Source: Aureisphaera galaxeae (GTDB lineage Bacteria > Bacteroidota > Bacteroidia > Flavobacteriales > Flavobacteriaceae). Taken from it: DNA of 64,000 nt. The first letter of the stretch is position 1; every line of letters begins with the position of its first letter. The translations under genes and the position numbers were made by a program. Below, one piece after another: positions 42,752-51,894 of this stretch. The stretch is taken from positions 1-64,000 of the forward strand of contig NZ_JAQQTF010000007.1 of NCBI RefSeq assembly GCF_028561275.1, given 5' to 3'. The notes under the pieces are model-generated. The model made no database searches, was not told where the DNA came from, and saw only the letters and a program-made list of their open reading frames with translations.

Positions 42752-44326
42752 TTAGTATCTAGACGATAAATCTTTTGCAACAGAAGTTAAGGTATCGGTT
42801 ACTTCGTCGGTCAGTTTTCCAGACTTCAACGTATCCAACACACCTCTGTGCTTAGCATTCAATAATTCGATATAGTCTCTTTCGAATTCCTTTACCTTTT
42901 CTACAGGAACATCACGCAACAAGTTCTTAGAACCTGCATAAATGATAGCTACCTGATCTTCTACAGTAAATGGATCGTTCTGAGCTTGCTTAAGGATTTC
43001 TACGTTACGCTTTCCTTTTTCGATTACGTTCATGGTCGCAGCATCCAAATCGGAACCGAACTTAGCAAAGGCTTCCAATTCACGGAACTGAGCCTGATCC
43101 AGTTTCAACGTACCAGCTACTTTCTTCATGGACTTAATCTGAGCCGAACCTCCTACACGAGATACAGAGATACCTACGTTAATCGCAGGACGCACCCCAG
43201 AGTTAAATAAGTCGGACTCCAAGAAGATCTGACCGTCTGTAATGGAAATTACGTTGGTCGGGATATATGCGGAAACGTCTCCTGCTTGTGTTTCAATAAT
43301 TGGAAGGGCTGTTAAAGATCCTCCTCCTTTTACTTTTCCTTTCAAAGACTCTGGAAGGTCGTTCATGTTTGCTGCAATCGCATCATCGTCGATCACCTTT
43401 GCAGAACGCTCTAACAAACGAGAGTGAAGGTAGAATACGTCTCCAGGATATGCCTCACGTCCCGGTGGACGACGAAGCAATAGGGATACCTCACGGTAAG
43501 CAACCGCCTGCTTAGATAGATCATCATAAACGATCAATGCAGGACGTCCTGTATCACGGAAGTACTCTCCAATAGCTGCACCTGCGAAAGGAGCATATAC
43601 CTGCATCGGAGCAGGGTCTGAAGCGTTAGCAGCAACGATGGTTGTATAGGCCAAAGCACCTTTGTCTTCCAATACCTTAGCAATGTTTGCTACAGTAGAA
43701 GCTTTCTGTCCTACAGCAACGTAGATACAGTATACTGGCTCACCCGCATCGTAGAATTCTTTCTGGTTCAAAATGGTATCGATACAAACCGTGGTCTTTC
43801 CTGTCTGACGGTCACCAATAACCAACTCACGCTGTCCTCTTCCTACAGGGATCATGGCGTCTACAGACTTAATTCCAGTTTGTAACGGCTCATTTACAGG
43901 CTGACGGTAGATTACCCCGGGGGCTTTACGCTCCAAAGGCATTTTAAAAGTTTCCCCTTCGATAGCTCCTTTACCATCGATAGGTTGTCCTAGTGTGTTT
44001 ACTACACGTCCTACGGTTCCTTCACCTACGTTAATAGAAGCAATACGTTGGGTACGCTTTACGGTAGCTCCTTCCATAATTTCTTTGGAAGGTCCTAACA
44101 ATACGACCCCTACGTTGTCCTCTTCCAGGTTCAATACGATCCCTTCCAAGCCGTTTTCGAACTCTACCAATTCCCCGTATTGAGCATTGGATAGCCCATA
44201 TACACGAGCAATACCATCTCCTACGGTAAGTACAGTTCCTACTTCGTCTAATGAAGCACTTGCTTCAAAACCTGTAAGTTGTTGCTTTAAGATTGCTGAA
44301 ACTTCAGCGGGTTTAACTTCTGCCAT
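42752..44326 (-). CDS. atpA: F1Fo ATP synthase subunit alpha
   Basis: A 524-aa non-catalytic nucleotide-binding subunit of F1. Walker A is GDRQTGKT near residue 170, with [42 protein letters not shown]-type sequence (the PROSITE ATPase alpha/beta region) further on. Length is slightly above the usual 500-515. In the atp operon after atpH. Confidence 0.97.
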   Translation of the reverse strand: MAEVKPAEVSAILKQQLTGFEASASLDEVGTVLTVGDGIARVYGLSNAQYGELVEFENGLEGIVLNLEEDNVGVVLLGPSKEIMEGATVKRTQRIASINVGEGTVGRVVNTLGQPIDGKGAIEGETFKMPLERKAPGVIYRQPVNEPLQTGIKSVDAMIPVGRGQRELVIGDRQTGKTTVCIDTILNQKEFYDAGEPVYCIYVAVGQKASTVANIAKVLEDKGALAYTTIVAANASDPAPMQVYAPFAGAAIGEYFRDTGRPALIVYDDLSKQAVAYREVSLLLRRPPGREAYPGDVFYLHSRLLERSAKVIDDDAIAANMNDLPESLKGKVKGGGSLTALPIIETQAGDVSAYIPTNVISITDGQIFLESDLFNSGVRPAINVGISVSRVGGSAQIKSMKKVAGTLKLDQAQFRELEAFAKFGSDLDAATMNVIEKGKRNVEILKQAQNDPFTVEDQVAIIYAGSKNLLRDVPVEKVKEFERDYIELLNAKHRGVLDTLKSGKLTDEVTDTLTSVAKDLSSRY

Positions 44327-44394
44327 TTTGTTTTCTGTTTATAAACCCCGTGCTAAATGGGGGAGATACCGGCCTAGACCGAATCTTTTTCAAT

Positions 44395-44931
44395 TTAAAT
44401 TGACTTACTAAATTCTCTTTTTAATGTTCCTAGTTGGTTGGCAATACTTGCATTGTACTGCATATCACCTACCCTAAGGATGAATCCACCAATGATGGAC
44501 TCGTCTACTATATTTTCGATGGAAACATTATCGCTTCCTGTCATTTCCTTTACCTTGGCCAACACTTTTGCTTCCATTTCGGAAGAAAGCTCAACCGCCG
44601 TTGTAACCTCAGCGACCTTAACTCCTTTGGCTTCATTGTAAAGATTAATAAAGCTATTCGCTACGTTACCCAGAATATCGGCACGTTCATTTTGAGCCAA
44701 TACGGTAATCAATCGCTTGGTGTCTTCAGAAGTATTTGTAAAAATCTGTAGTAAAGCAGATTTTTTATCCTCCACCTTGATTAGGGGACTCTTCAATAAA
44801 GAACGTAGCTCTTTGCTGCCATCTAAAGTCGCCTGCACATCTTGCATATCACCAAAAACGGTGTCGATGGCATTGGTTTCTTGGGCCTGTAGCAAAACTG
44901 CTTTTGCATATCGTATGGCTGCTCTACTCAT
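44395..44931 (-). CDS. atpH: F1Fo ATP synthase subunit delta
   Basis: A 178-aa peripheral-stalk cap of F1 (OSCP homologue). N-terminal helices (AIRYAKAVLLQAQE) and the C-terminal hallmark DESIIGGFILRVGDMQYNASI are clear. It follows atpF by 7 bases and precedes atpA by 68 bases. Confidence 0.95.
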   Translation of the reverse strand: MSRAAIRYAKAVLLQAQETNAIDTVFGDMQDVQATLDGSKELRSLLKSPLIKVEDKKSALLQIFTNTSEDTKRLITVLAQNERADILGNVANSFINLYNEAKGVKVAEVTTAVELSSEMEAKVLAKVKEMTGSDNVSIENIVDESIIGGFILRVGDMQYNASIANQLGTLKREFSKSI

Positions 44932-44938
44932 GACTTTC

Positions 44939-45439
44939 TTAGTTTAATTTGGCGTCTCCCAACATGGACTCAACCAACTTCAACTGCTTGTCTTTGTTGG
45001 ATAGTTCTTCCTTCACTACTTTTTCTGCAATCTCAACAGATAGGGAAGCCACTTGGTTTTTAATATCGGCAACAGCTGCCTTCTTCTCACTTTCGATAGC
45101 TGCTTTGGCATTGGCGATCATCTTATCGGCTTCTCCTTTCGCCTCTTCTTTGGCATCGGAGATCATCTTCGCCTTCAACTCACGCGCTTCCTTCATCATG
45201 GCATCTCGCTCTTCTCTTGCTTCTTTAAGCAACTTCTCATTGTCTGCCTGAAGATTCTCCATTTCGTGCCTTGCTTTTTCGGCAGCATCCAATGCATCCT
45301 TAATACCATCTTCACGGTCATTCAATGCCTTAAGGATCGGTTTCCAGGCAAATTTTACCATTAAAAAGATAAGAATAAGGAATAGGACGGTTTGCTTAAC
45401 AAACAGGTCTAGCGAAAAGTTTTCTAATAATTGTTCCAT
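44939..45439 (-). CDS. atpF: F1Fo ATP synthase subunit b
   Basis: A 166-aa peripheral stalk with one N-terminal membrane helix (about 14-32, VLFLILIFLMVKFAWKPI) followed by a long charged coiled coil, the normal form of subunit b. It follows atpE after an 82-base gap that holds a large hairpin. Confidence 0.96.
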   Translation of the reverse strand: MEQLLENFSLDLFVKQTVLFLILIFLMVKFAWKPILKALNDREDGIKDALDAAEKARHEMENLQADNEKLLKEAREERDAMMKEARELKAKMISDAKEEAKGEADKMIANAKAAIESEKKAAVADIKNQVASLSVEIAEKVVKEELSNKDKQLKLVESMLGDAKLN

Positions 45440-45472
45440 TCTATATAATTCTTTAAAACTGTTTTTTTAATA

Positions 45473-45509
45473 ATCATTTCCCTACAACCAACCGTTGCAG
45501 GGAAATGAT
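45473..45509 (-). promoter_or_regulatory. Long hairpin between atpE and atpF
   Basis: ATCATTTCCCT (45473-45483) pairs perfectly with AGGGAAATGAT (45499-45509), extended by CAAC/GTTG after one mismatch. On the minus strand it lies 12 bases after the atpE stop and no T-run follows, so it is probably an mRNA stabiliser or processing signal, or a weak attenuator, that lets atpE be expressed above its neighbours. Confidence 0.6.
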
Positions 45510-45521
45510 CTAATTTTAGGA

Positions 45522-45761
<240 letters not shown>

Positions 45762-45781
45762 TTAAACAATAAAATTAACGT

Positions 45782-46900
45782 TTAGTGGTGCTCCCCTTCT
45801 TCTACAGCCATACCAATGAACAACGCCGATAGCATTGTGAAAATGTAGGCTTGTAGGAAAGCAACCAACACCTCAATAAGTGTAATGAACATGGATAATA
45901 CCAATGACAAGGCCGTAGACCCTGCCCAATGCATTTCTTTTTGCATGGTAATACCAATGGCAACCAAACTCATTACTACAATATGCCCTGCTGTAATGTT
46001 CGCAAACAAACGAACCATGAGGGAGAACGGCTTAATAATAAGTGTTCCCGCCAATTCAATAAGGGCTAAAAGAGGGCGCAACAAGTATGGTACTCCTGGC
46101 ATCCACAGCTGGTGGCTCCAGAAATGTCCATTACTAGATGCTAAATAAATAATCAAGGTAAAAATGGCAAGAGCGGCTGTTACAGCCAACTGTCCTGTTA
46201 CATTAAATCCGAACGGCATAAGCCCAACCATGTTCAAAATCCAGATAAAGAAAAACACAGTCATTAAGTACCCAGTAAATTTGCGGTACTTATGACCAAT
46301 ATTTGGTTTTGCAATCTCATCACGCACATAGATCACAAGCGGCTCTAGCACACGACCAAAACCTGTTGGAATCTGCTTTGTTTTATATTGTTTTCCTAAT
46401 CTAGAAAACCATAACAACATAAGAAGTCCAATCAGAATAATTCCGAAAACACTTTTGGTGATGGAAAGATCGAAAGGTTTGGTAGCATTTACAGGATGGT
46501 GATCTGCATCGAACTCTACGCTAGTAGCTCCTGCATTCAGTTCATAGATTACCCCATGATTTTTTACGAAGCGGCTGTTTCCTCTTTCAACAATCTCCTT
46601 TCCGCTATCATCATGGTGAAATGCAGAAGACATAAAAGCTGTCAATCCATTTTCTCCCCAGAGAATCACAGGAAGCCCAAAGCCTACGTGATGTTCTTTA
46701 CCACCAGAAAAGTAGGAAAACAAATGAAAATCATGTGAATCCTTGGTGTGATGAACAATGTAATCGGTAATTTCTTCAGGGGTGTTGACGGGGTCTCCGT
46801 GCTGGGCTTGGTCCTTGTCTTTATCATCCTTTGCAAAAGCGGTAAATGAAACCAGAAAAATAAGACTTATCGACGCTAGAGTTCTTAATGTTACCTTCAT
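45782..46900 (-). CDS. atpB: F1Fo ATP synthase subunit a, with long exported N-terminus
   Basis: A 372-aa channel subunit. The usual a-subunit core occupies the last 230 residues, with the essential arginine in VRLFANITAGH. In front there is a signal-peptide-like start (LISLIFLVSFTAFAKD-type) and about 130 extra residues very rich in His and Asp (for example HHTKDSHDFH, AFHHDD), expected in the periplasm. Such extensions are seen in other Bacteroidota. ATG 46900 is chosen over 46954 because it fits the signal peptide and the promoter. First gene of atpBEFHAG. Confidence 0.94.
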   Translation of the reverse strand: MKVTLRTLASISLIFLVSFTAFAKDDKDKDQAQHGDPVNTPEEITDYIVHHTKDSHDFHLFSYFSGGKEHHVGFGLPVILWGENGLTAFMSSAFHHDDSGKEIVERGNSRFVKNHGVIYELNAGATSVEFDADHHPVNATKPFDLSITKSVFGIILIGLLMLLWFSRLGKQYKTKQIPTGFGRVLEPLVIYVRDEIAKPNIGHKYRKFTGYLMTVFFFIWILNMVGLMPFGFNVTGQLAVTAALAIFTLIIYLASSNGHFWSHQLWMPGVPYLLRPLLALIELAGTLIIKPFSLMVRLFANITAGHIVVMSLVAIGITMQKEMHWAGSTALSLVLSMFITLIEVLVAFLQAYIFTMLSALFIGMAVEEGEHH

Positions 46901-46951
46901 TCCTTTTTTTACTTCCTTTATTATCAAATAGTGAAGTTCTAAAATTCGGCG

Positions 46952-46959
46952 CAAAGGTA
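46952..46959 (-). promoter_or_regulatory. -7 box TACCTTTG of the ATP synthase operon
   Basis: A full TANNTTTG match on the minus strand 51 bases before atpB ATG 46900, indicating the atp operon has its own promoter downstream of the porW-bactofilin-atpZ unit. Confidence 0.6.
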
Positions 46960-46984
46960 GGTATTATTTTCCGAGTAGAATACC

Positions 46985-47392
46985 TTATTCAATCATTTTT
47001 TTAAGGGTTCTTTTTTTTAATATCCCAGACAAGAAAATGACCTCAAAAAACAAGGTGAAAAACATGGGTGTTAATAGGCTAATTCCTTCGGTTTTCGTTA
47101 GCGATCCGGCACTGAAAAAATCCTTGTAAAAGAAGATGGAAAATGCAATGATCTTAATCGCAACAGAAGTCAAATACAAAAAGCCAATCTGATCACTGAG
47201 TTTTTCCTTTCCCGAAAGAACATAAAAGAGCAGGCATAAGGCTACCGAAAAAACTCCTAAGAAGATATATACCTCCCTCAGCGAAAAGGATAGGGCAACA
47301 TCAGAGCTTACCAAGAGATACTCATGGAAGTAATAGGCAAGTACAAAAACCAATAGGAAACTACCTATATATATAATTGCCAGTTTCTTCAC
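46985..47392 (-). CDS. Small membrane protein beside AtpZ (DUF6168 type)
   Basis: A 135-aa protein with four hydrophobic helices and short loops, ending in a basic tail (KKRTLKKMIE). From memory it belongs to the DUF6168 family found next to atp genes in flavobacteria. It overlaps atpZ by 4 bases and precedes atpB, so it may assist Fo assembly, as AtpI/AtpZ proteins do. That role is inferred from position. Confidence 0.7.
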   Translation of the reverse strand: MKKLAIIYIGSFLLVFVLAYYFHEYLLVSSDVALSFSLREVYIFLGVFSVALCLLFYVLSGKEKLSDQIGFLYLTSVAIKIIAFSIFFYKDFFSAGSLTKTEGISLLTPMFFTLFFEVIFLSGILKKRTLKKMIE

Positions 47393-47610
47393 TTGTCGTT
47401 GGCATTGAATTTATTGATGCGATAAACAACCGAAAACATGGCTCCAAACACAGCTAAAATCGTAATGGTTTCTTCTAGAAAAGTGGTTTCAAATTTTTTG
47501 TCCAACCAAACTCCGAGTAGGTTACCCAAATATATAATTAAACCCATCTGTAAGCCAATTCCTGAGAATATGGCCCAGTTCTTTAAACCTTTGGGGTTCT
47601 TTTTGGACAC
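47389..47610 (-). CDS. atpZ: AtpZ/AtpI family protein
   Basis: A 73-aa membrane protein with two helices (about 12-33 and 45-64) and LGNLLGVWLDKKF between them, the pattern of the AtpI/AtpZ family that helps assemble the c ring and may carry Mg2+ or Ca2+. It lies 3 bases after bactofilin and overlaps the next gene, in the classic place ahead of atpB. Confidence 0.85.
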   Translation of the reverse strand: MSKKNPKGLKNWAIFSGIGLQMGLIIYLGNLLGVWLDKKFETTFLEETITILAVFGAMFSVVYRINKFNANDK

Positions 47611-47613
47611 AAT

Positions 47614-48063
47614 TTAGTTCGCCTGCTCGGAAGAGGCCTTTTTTAACCGTTGCTGACGGTCATACGGGCTGGGTTTGTCCTTGTCCGCCGAAGGATTGCT
47701 TTTCTTAGAACCGTGCATGCTACAAGAAGCATTGAAGGTAGCGCCTGGCTCTACGGCCAATTTACCCACCACAACTTCGCCTTCTATATGCGCGGTCGAC
47801 TTTAGGGTTAGGGTTCCGGAAACATCCAAATTACCCTCGAAACGGCCTTCAATGTCCGCATTTTCGCAGGTAAGCTTTCCTTTAATGATTCCCGATTTTC
47901 CCAAAACCACTTTAGAAGGTTTGCTAATGGTTCCTTCTACGATTCCGTCTATTCTAAAAAATCCGTCGGAAACGATGTCACCCGTGAATTTTGTTCCTTC
48001 GTTAATCCTGTTTTGGCTTGCTGATGGTTCCATAGTTTTTCTGTCTTTTTTTTCTGAAAACAT
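47614..48063 (-). CDS. Bactofilin (polymer-forming cytoskeletal protein)
   Basis: A 149-aa protein with the short bactofilin beta-helix (about 22-115): repeated strands such as GTKFTGDIVSDGFFRIDG and ADIEGRFEGNLDVSGTL, flanked by disordered ends, the C-terminal one basic. Bactofilins polymerise without nucleotide and position cell-wall or motility factors. It starts 5 bases after the porW/sprE stop, hinting at a link with the secretion/gliding machinery. Confidence 0.93.
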   Translation of the reverse strand: MFSEKKDRKTMEPSASQNRINEGTKFTGDIVSDGFFRIDGIVEGTISKPSKVVLGKSGIIKGKLTCENADIEGRFEGNLDVSGTLTLKSTAHIEGEVVVGKLAVEPGATFNASCSMHGSKKSNPSADKDKPSPYDRQQRLKKASSEQAN

Positions 48064-48068
48064 TGTAG

Positions 48069-50651
48069 TTAATTTTGGGGATTACTGTTTTCCTCTTGCG
48101 TATTGACAGCACTGCTTAGGTACGCATCTAAGTTCTTGTGAATCTGTACAATCTTGTAATGAGGGGATGCAATTTCAAAATAAGGATGGTCGATCCTATA
48201 CTCTTTCTTCTCTTTCAAAACTTCTGCAAATCCTTTTCCTCCCAATTTGGTATTCAATCCGTGAATGATCACAAATAAGGTGTTGGGATCGTAGTAATCT
48301 ATAGAGGTAGACATGTCAAAATAATTGTATTCCTTAATGGCTTCATCCAATTTTGCCTGAAGCGCATCGGCTTGTTCTCTTTCTTCGGTAGTAAATTGAT
48401 ATACTACTTTCCACTTGGCATTCTCCTTGGGCGTATTAAATTGCTTCACAGACAATTTAGGAAGAATGGTATTGTAAATCTCCTGTGCCTGCTTTCCTTC
48501 TTCCGCTTGTGGGTAGTTCAAAGCGATGAAGTTTAAGGCTTTCTTATATGCCTCGAAACCGTCCTTACGCGCCAGTGCCGTGGCCTTCAACATCTCCAGT
48601 TTGGGAACGATCTCATTCCCTGTGTAAATGGTGATGTATTCATCGGCCGTGTCGATCACGTATTGATACTTCCCAGCCTCGAATTCCTTGTACAAGGCTT
48701 TGTATTTAAACTCCGGACTCGATTCGTCGGTAGCCAATTGTACATTCGGATTTCGTAGTATTTCCGCATAGCGGGAATCCGGATGATTGGTAAGAATATC
48801 GTTCTTCCATTTCTCGGCCATAGCCGTGTTCTCGGTCAATTCGTAAATCTTGAATAGATTGTATTTTGAAGGTAACACCAAACGGTCTTCTGGGCCATAT
48901 CCCAATAGGGTTTCCAATCGATTGGTCGCCAAATCGTACTCACGGAATTTTTCCTTGTAGATAAGCCCTAATTGATAGTAGGCAAAATTACGATCGCCTG
49001 TAAGGCTATCGATCACCTTAGGGTCCCTTGGAATCTTATTAAGATAGGTTTCGGGGTCGAATCGCTCGTTATCGGCAATGGGCTCTATAGACTCCAATTC
49101 CTCTTGCCCCTGAAAGGTCCCTGCTCTTCTGGAAGATACTCTCCATCCATCGGTCAACTTTCGCTCTCCCCAGATCTTTCGGAATTCACCTCTACCATAG
49201 GCAACGGTCGTACTGTTATAGAAATAGAATTTACCTCCTCCTTGGCCGTCTTTATCTCCTCCCAACGAGGTATTCTTTTTGTAAAACTCTTGATTGGCAA
49301 TACGTTCATCAACCTCGGCTTGGGCGATAGAATCGGCAATTGCTTTTTCACGAAGCTTCGTGGTATACTCGGTAAAAAATGCCACTTGCTCCGCTTCACT
49401 CATAGCAGCAATTCTCAAAATGGAATCGTTTCTGTTGGCGATAAGCTCGTACTTAATAACATCGTCAAGGTTCTCCCTTTTCTTCTTCACGCGTCTCCAT
49501 TGTCTTGTTTTTGGCTCCAAGAACGTTAGCGTACTATCGTAGTAAGCACCGGCTCTTTGGTACAAGGCACGATCAAAATTGATCTCCGCCAAAGTGGAAT
49601 AGTTAATCGACTGTAATATACGGTCGTTGGCATAGTTTTGAATGGATTGGTTGTAGTAAATAACCGCCGTGTCGATATTCTCGGTATTGCGGTAATACTC
49701 TCCCATCGCATTGTAGATAATATCCTTGAAGGGACGGTTTTCACGATCTTCTTCCAAATCTTGAAGTAGCTCCAAGAAAGCGATTCGGTCCCCTTTTTCA
49801 TAATCGAAATTCCGACCTTGTTTAATGTAGGACTGAATCATATAAATACGTGGCGACTTTCGGTTCAAGTCGATCACTTCCTGATAGGCCATATTGGCAC
49901 TATCCTTTTGTTCCAAATAATCGTAGATCTGCCCCTTAATGAAAGAATAACGACCTTTCAACTCATTGTCCTTTACATATTCGGAAGCCAGTTTAATGTG
50001 TGGTAAAGCCTCTTCAATAGAATCAAGATTAATATACGCCTGTGCCATAATCGCAGAGGCATCGGCAGCATCTTCGTCGCTCAATCCTTCTTTTTTAAGC
50101 AGTTCTGCCAACTCTTCCAAAGCACCTTCCTCATTGCTCAACCTAATGTTGGTCTTCGCCTTCCACATCCTTGCTTTATTGATGCTGTTGCTCGTAGGGT
50201 ATCTATTCAAAATAAAATTGAATGCGTCCTGTGAAGCGACAAAGCGCTCATCGTAGTAACGCGCTTTCCCCAAAAGCATATAGGCCTCATCTATCTGTGG
50301 ATTGTACTCTTTCCCGTCGATGTAAATGGAATGCTTCTGAATGGCCTTTGCAGCCTTTTCCTCAGCACGGGTGAATTTAGATTCGGTTTTAGGTTTTTCA
50401 CCAGGCTTAGTGATTTTCTTCTTTATCTCGATACGTTCTACCGGAAGGATCTCCCAGAAATTGTCCCTGAAAGTCTGGGCCAGTTGGAGCTTTCCTTCAT
50501 CGTAAGCTACTCCACCATTGTAGAGCGCATTGTACTCGGCAGTAACCGCATGATAGTTGCGGCTCATAAATGTATTTTTCTTTCTCGAACAAGATGCGAG
50601 CAGGATAACCGTAACTAAAAGTATCGTAATTTTTTTCGCGTACTTCAACAT
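48069..50651 (-). CDS. sprE: Type IX secretion periplasmic lipoprotein PorW/SprE
   Basis: An 860-aa lipoprotein with lipobox LLASC (Cys21) and mature start SRKKNTFMSRNYHAVTAEYN, the recognisable PorW/SprE opening (also NALYNGG, FRDNFWEILPVERIEI). Most of the protein is TPR-type helical repeats (for example MLLGKARYYDERFVASQDAF). SprE in F. johnsoniae and PorW in P. gingivalis are needed for type IX secretion and gliding, linking the outer and inner parts of the machine. It heads the operon with bactofilin, atpZ and the DUF6168-type gene, as in related genomes from memory. Confidence 0.9.
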   Translation of the reverse strand: MLKYAKKITILLVTVILLASCSRKKNTFMSRNYHAVTAEYNALYNGGVAYDEGKLQLAQTFRDNFWEILPVERIEIKKKITKPGEKPKTESKFTRAEEKAAKAIQKHSIYIDGKEYNPQIDEAYMLLGKARYYDERFVASQDAFNFILNRYPTSNSINKARMWKAKTNIRLSNEEGALEELAELLKKEGLSDEDAADASAIMAQAYINLDSIEEALPHIKLASEYVKDNELKGRYSFIKGQIYDYLEQKDSANMAYQEVIDLNRKSPRIYMIQSYIKQGRNFDYEKGDRIAFLELLQDLEEDRENRPFKDIIYNAMGEYYRNTENIDTAVIYYNQSIQNYANDRILQSINYSTLAEINFDRALYQRAGAYYDSTLTFLEPKTRQWRRVKKKRENLDDVIKYELIANRNDSILRIAAMSEAEQVAFFTEYTTKLREKAIADSIAQAEVDERIANQEFYKKNTSLGGDKDGQGGGKFYFYNSTTVAYGRGEFRKIWGERKLTDGWRVSSRRAGTFQGQEELESIEPIADNERFDPETYLNKIPRDPKVIDSLTGDRNFAYYQLGLIYKEKFREYDLATNRLETLLGYGPEDRLVLPSKYNLFKIYELTENTAMAEKWKNDILTNHPDSRYAEILRNPNVQLATDESSPEFKYKALYKEFEAGKYQYVIDTADEYITIYTGNEIVPKLEMLKATALARKDGFEAYKKALNFIALNYPQAEEGKQAQEIYNTILPKLSVKQFNTPKENAKWKVVYQFTTEEREQADALQAKLDEAIKEYNYFDMSTSIDYYDPNTLFVIIHGLNTKLGGKGFAEVLKEKKEYRIDHPYFEIASPHYKIVQIHKNLDAYLSSAVNTQEENSNPQN

Positions 50652-50715
50652 TCTTTAGAATTCTATGATACTGTAACTTAAATCCTTTGTTTTTAGTATG
50701 TACAACCCCCCAAAG

Positions 50716-50735
50716 GAAACGTAAAAATACGTTTC
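50716..50735. promoter_or_regulatory. Inverted repeat GAAACGTA-4-TACGTTTC between sprE and the reductase gene
   Basis: A perfect 8-base inverted repeat with an AAAA centre, followed on the plus strand by TTTTT. It lies in the divergent promoter region, so it may be an operator or a weak plus-strand terminator protecting the reductase gene from upstream transcription. Confidence 0.4.
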
Positions 50736-50815
50736 TTTTTGACATGACTGCTGAATTTGGTTAAAATTTGCCTCCGTTTCGAATTTTGGAGGCCTTAAGG
50801 ACAAAAATTCCTTCG

Positions 50816-50823
50816 TACTTTTG
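50816..50823 (+). promoter_or_regulatory. -7 box TACTTTTG of the PaaE-like reductase gene
   Basis: A full -7 match 15 bases before ATG 50839. It overlaps a possible TTG start at 50821, which is why the ATG is preferred. Confidence 0.6.
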
Positions 50824-50838
50824 CCAAAATTTTTTGCT

Positions 50839-51888
50839 ATGAGCGAATTCCATTTGCTACCCATTTCTGAAATTGAAAGAGAAACCCCAAACGCGGTTTG
50901 CATTACCTTCGATATCCCTACCCAACTTACCGACACATTTGCCTTTAAAGCAGGACAATACATCACCCTAAAGGCCCAACTGAATGGCAAAGAGGTGCGT
51001 AGAGCCTACTCTTTGTGTAGTAGCCCTAAGAGCGGCACCTGGTCCGTAGGTGTGAAAAAGGTAGAAGACGGAACCTTTTCGGTATATGCCAACGACGTTT
51101 TGAACGTAGGGGATTCCCTGGAAGTCATGGCGCCACAAGGACATTTCGTTTTCGAACCTCAAACAGAAGAAAGTAAGCACTACGCTGCATTTGCAGCAGG
51201 AAGCGGAATTACCCCAGTACTTTCCATTGTAAAAGATGTGTTGGAGCGGGAACCCCAAAGTCGTTTTGCGCTGGTGTACGGAAATAAAAGCAAGGAAGAA
51301 ACCATGTTTTGGGAAGCCTTAGAAGACCTAAAGCAACAGTATCCAGACCGTCTTATTGTTGAATATATTTTCAGCCAGAGTGAGGAGAAAAATGCCATGC
51401 GTGGTCGTATAGATCGTTCGGTGGTGAATTACTTACTGAAGAACAAGTTCCAGGATTATAACTTTGATAGCTATTACCTCTGTGGTCCAGAAGCCATGAT
51501 CGATACGGTGACCCAAACCCTTCAGGACAGAGGCGTTTCAAAGGAAAGCATCCTTTTCGAACTCTTTACTTCTTCGGATGAAGGGGAACTTACCGAATCG
51601 CATGAGGGCACTACCGAAATCACCGTTATCGTTGACGATGAAACCGAAACCTTCACCATGTCCAAAGAAGAAAGTGTCTTGGACGCTGCTTTGGATAAGG
51701 ATCTCGATCCTCCCTATTCCTGCCAAGGAGGGATTTGTAGTTCCTGTATCGCAAGGGTAAAGGAAGGAAAAGTAGAAATGCGCAAAAATCAGATCCTAAC
51801 GGATTCCGAATTGGAAGAGGGCCTTATCCTAACCTGTCAATCGCATCCTACCACGCCTAAGTTAGTGGTAGATTACGACGATGTATAA
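50839..51888 (+). CDS. Ferredoxin-NADP reductase-like oxidoreductase with 2Fe-2S domain (PaaE-like)
   Basis: A 349-aa electron-transfer flavoprotein: FAD-binding domain (RAYSLC, 55-60), NAD(P)-binding domain (GSGITP, 121-126; CGPEAM) and C-terminal plant-type 2Fe-2S ferredoxin with C295, C300, C303 and C333. The order matches PaaE (phenylacetyl-CoA epoxidase reductase) and related reductases. No epoxidase or oxygenase genes are nearby, so its partner is unknown. It ends 6 bases before the convergent GT9 stop. Confidence 0.9.
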   Translation: MSEFHLLPISEIERETPNAVCITFDIPTQLTDTFAFKAGQYITLKAQLNGKEVRRAYSLCSSPKSGTWSVGVKKVEDGTFSVYANDVLNVGDSLEVMAPQGHFVFEPQTEESKHYAAFAAGSGITPVLSIVKDVLEREPQSRFALVYGNKSKEETMFWEALEDLKQQYPDRLIVEYIFSQSEEKNAMRGRIDRSVVNYLLKNKFQDYNFDSYYLCGPEAMIDTVTQTLQDRGVSKESILFELFTSSDEGELTESHEGTTEITVIVDDETETFTMSKEESVLDAALDKDLDPPYSCQGGICSSCIARVKEGKVEMRKNQILTDSELEEGLILTCQSHPTTPKLVVDYDDV

Positions 51889-51894
51889 AAGCTT

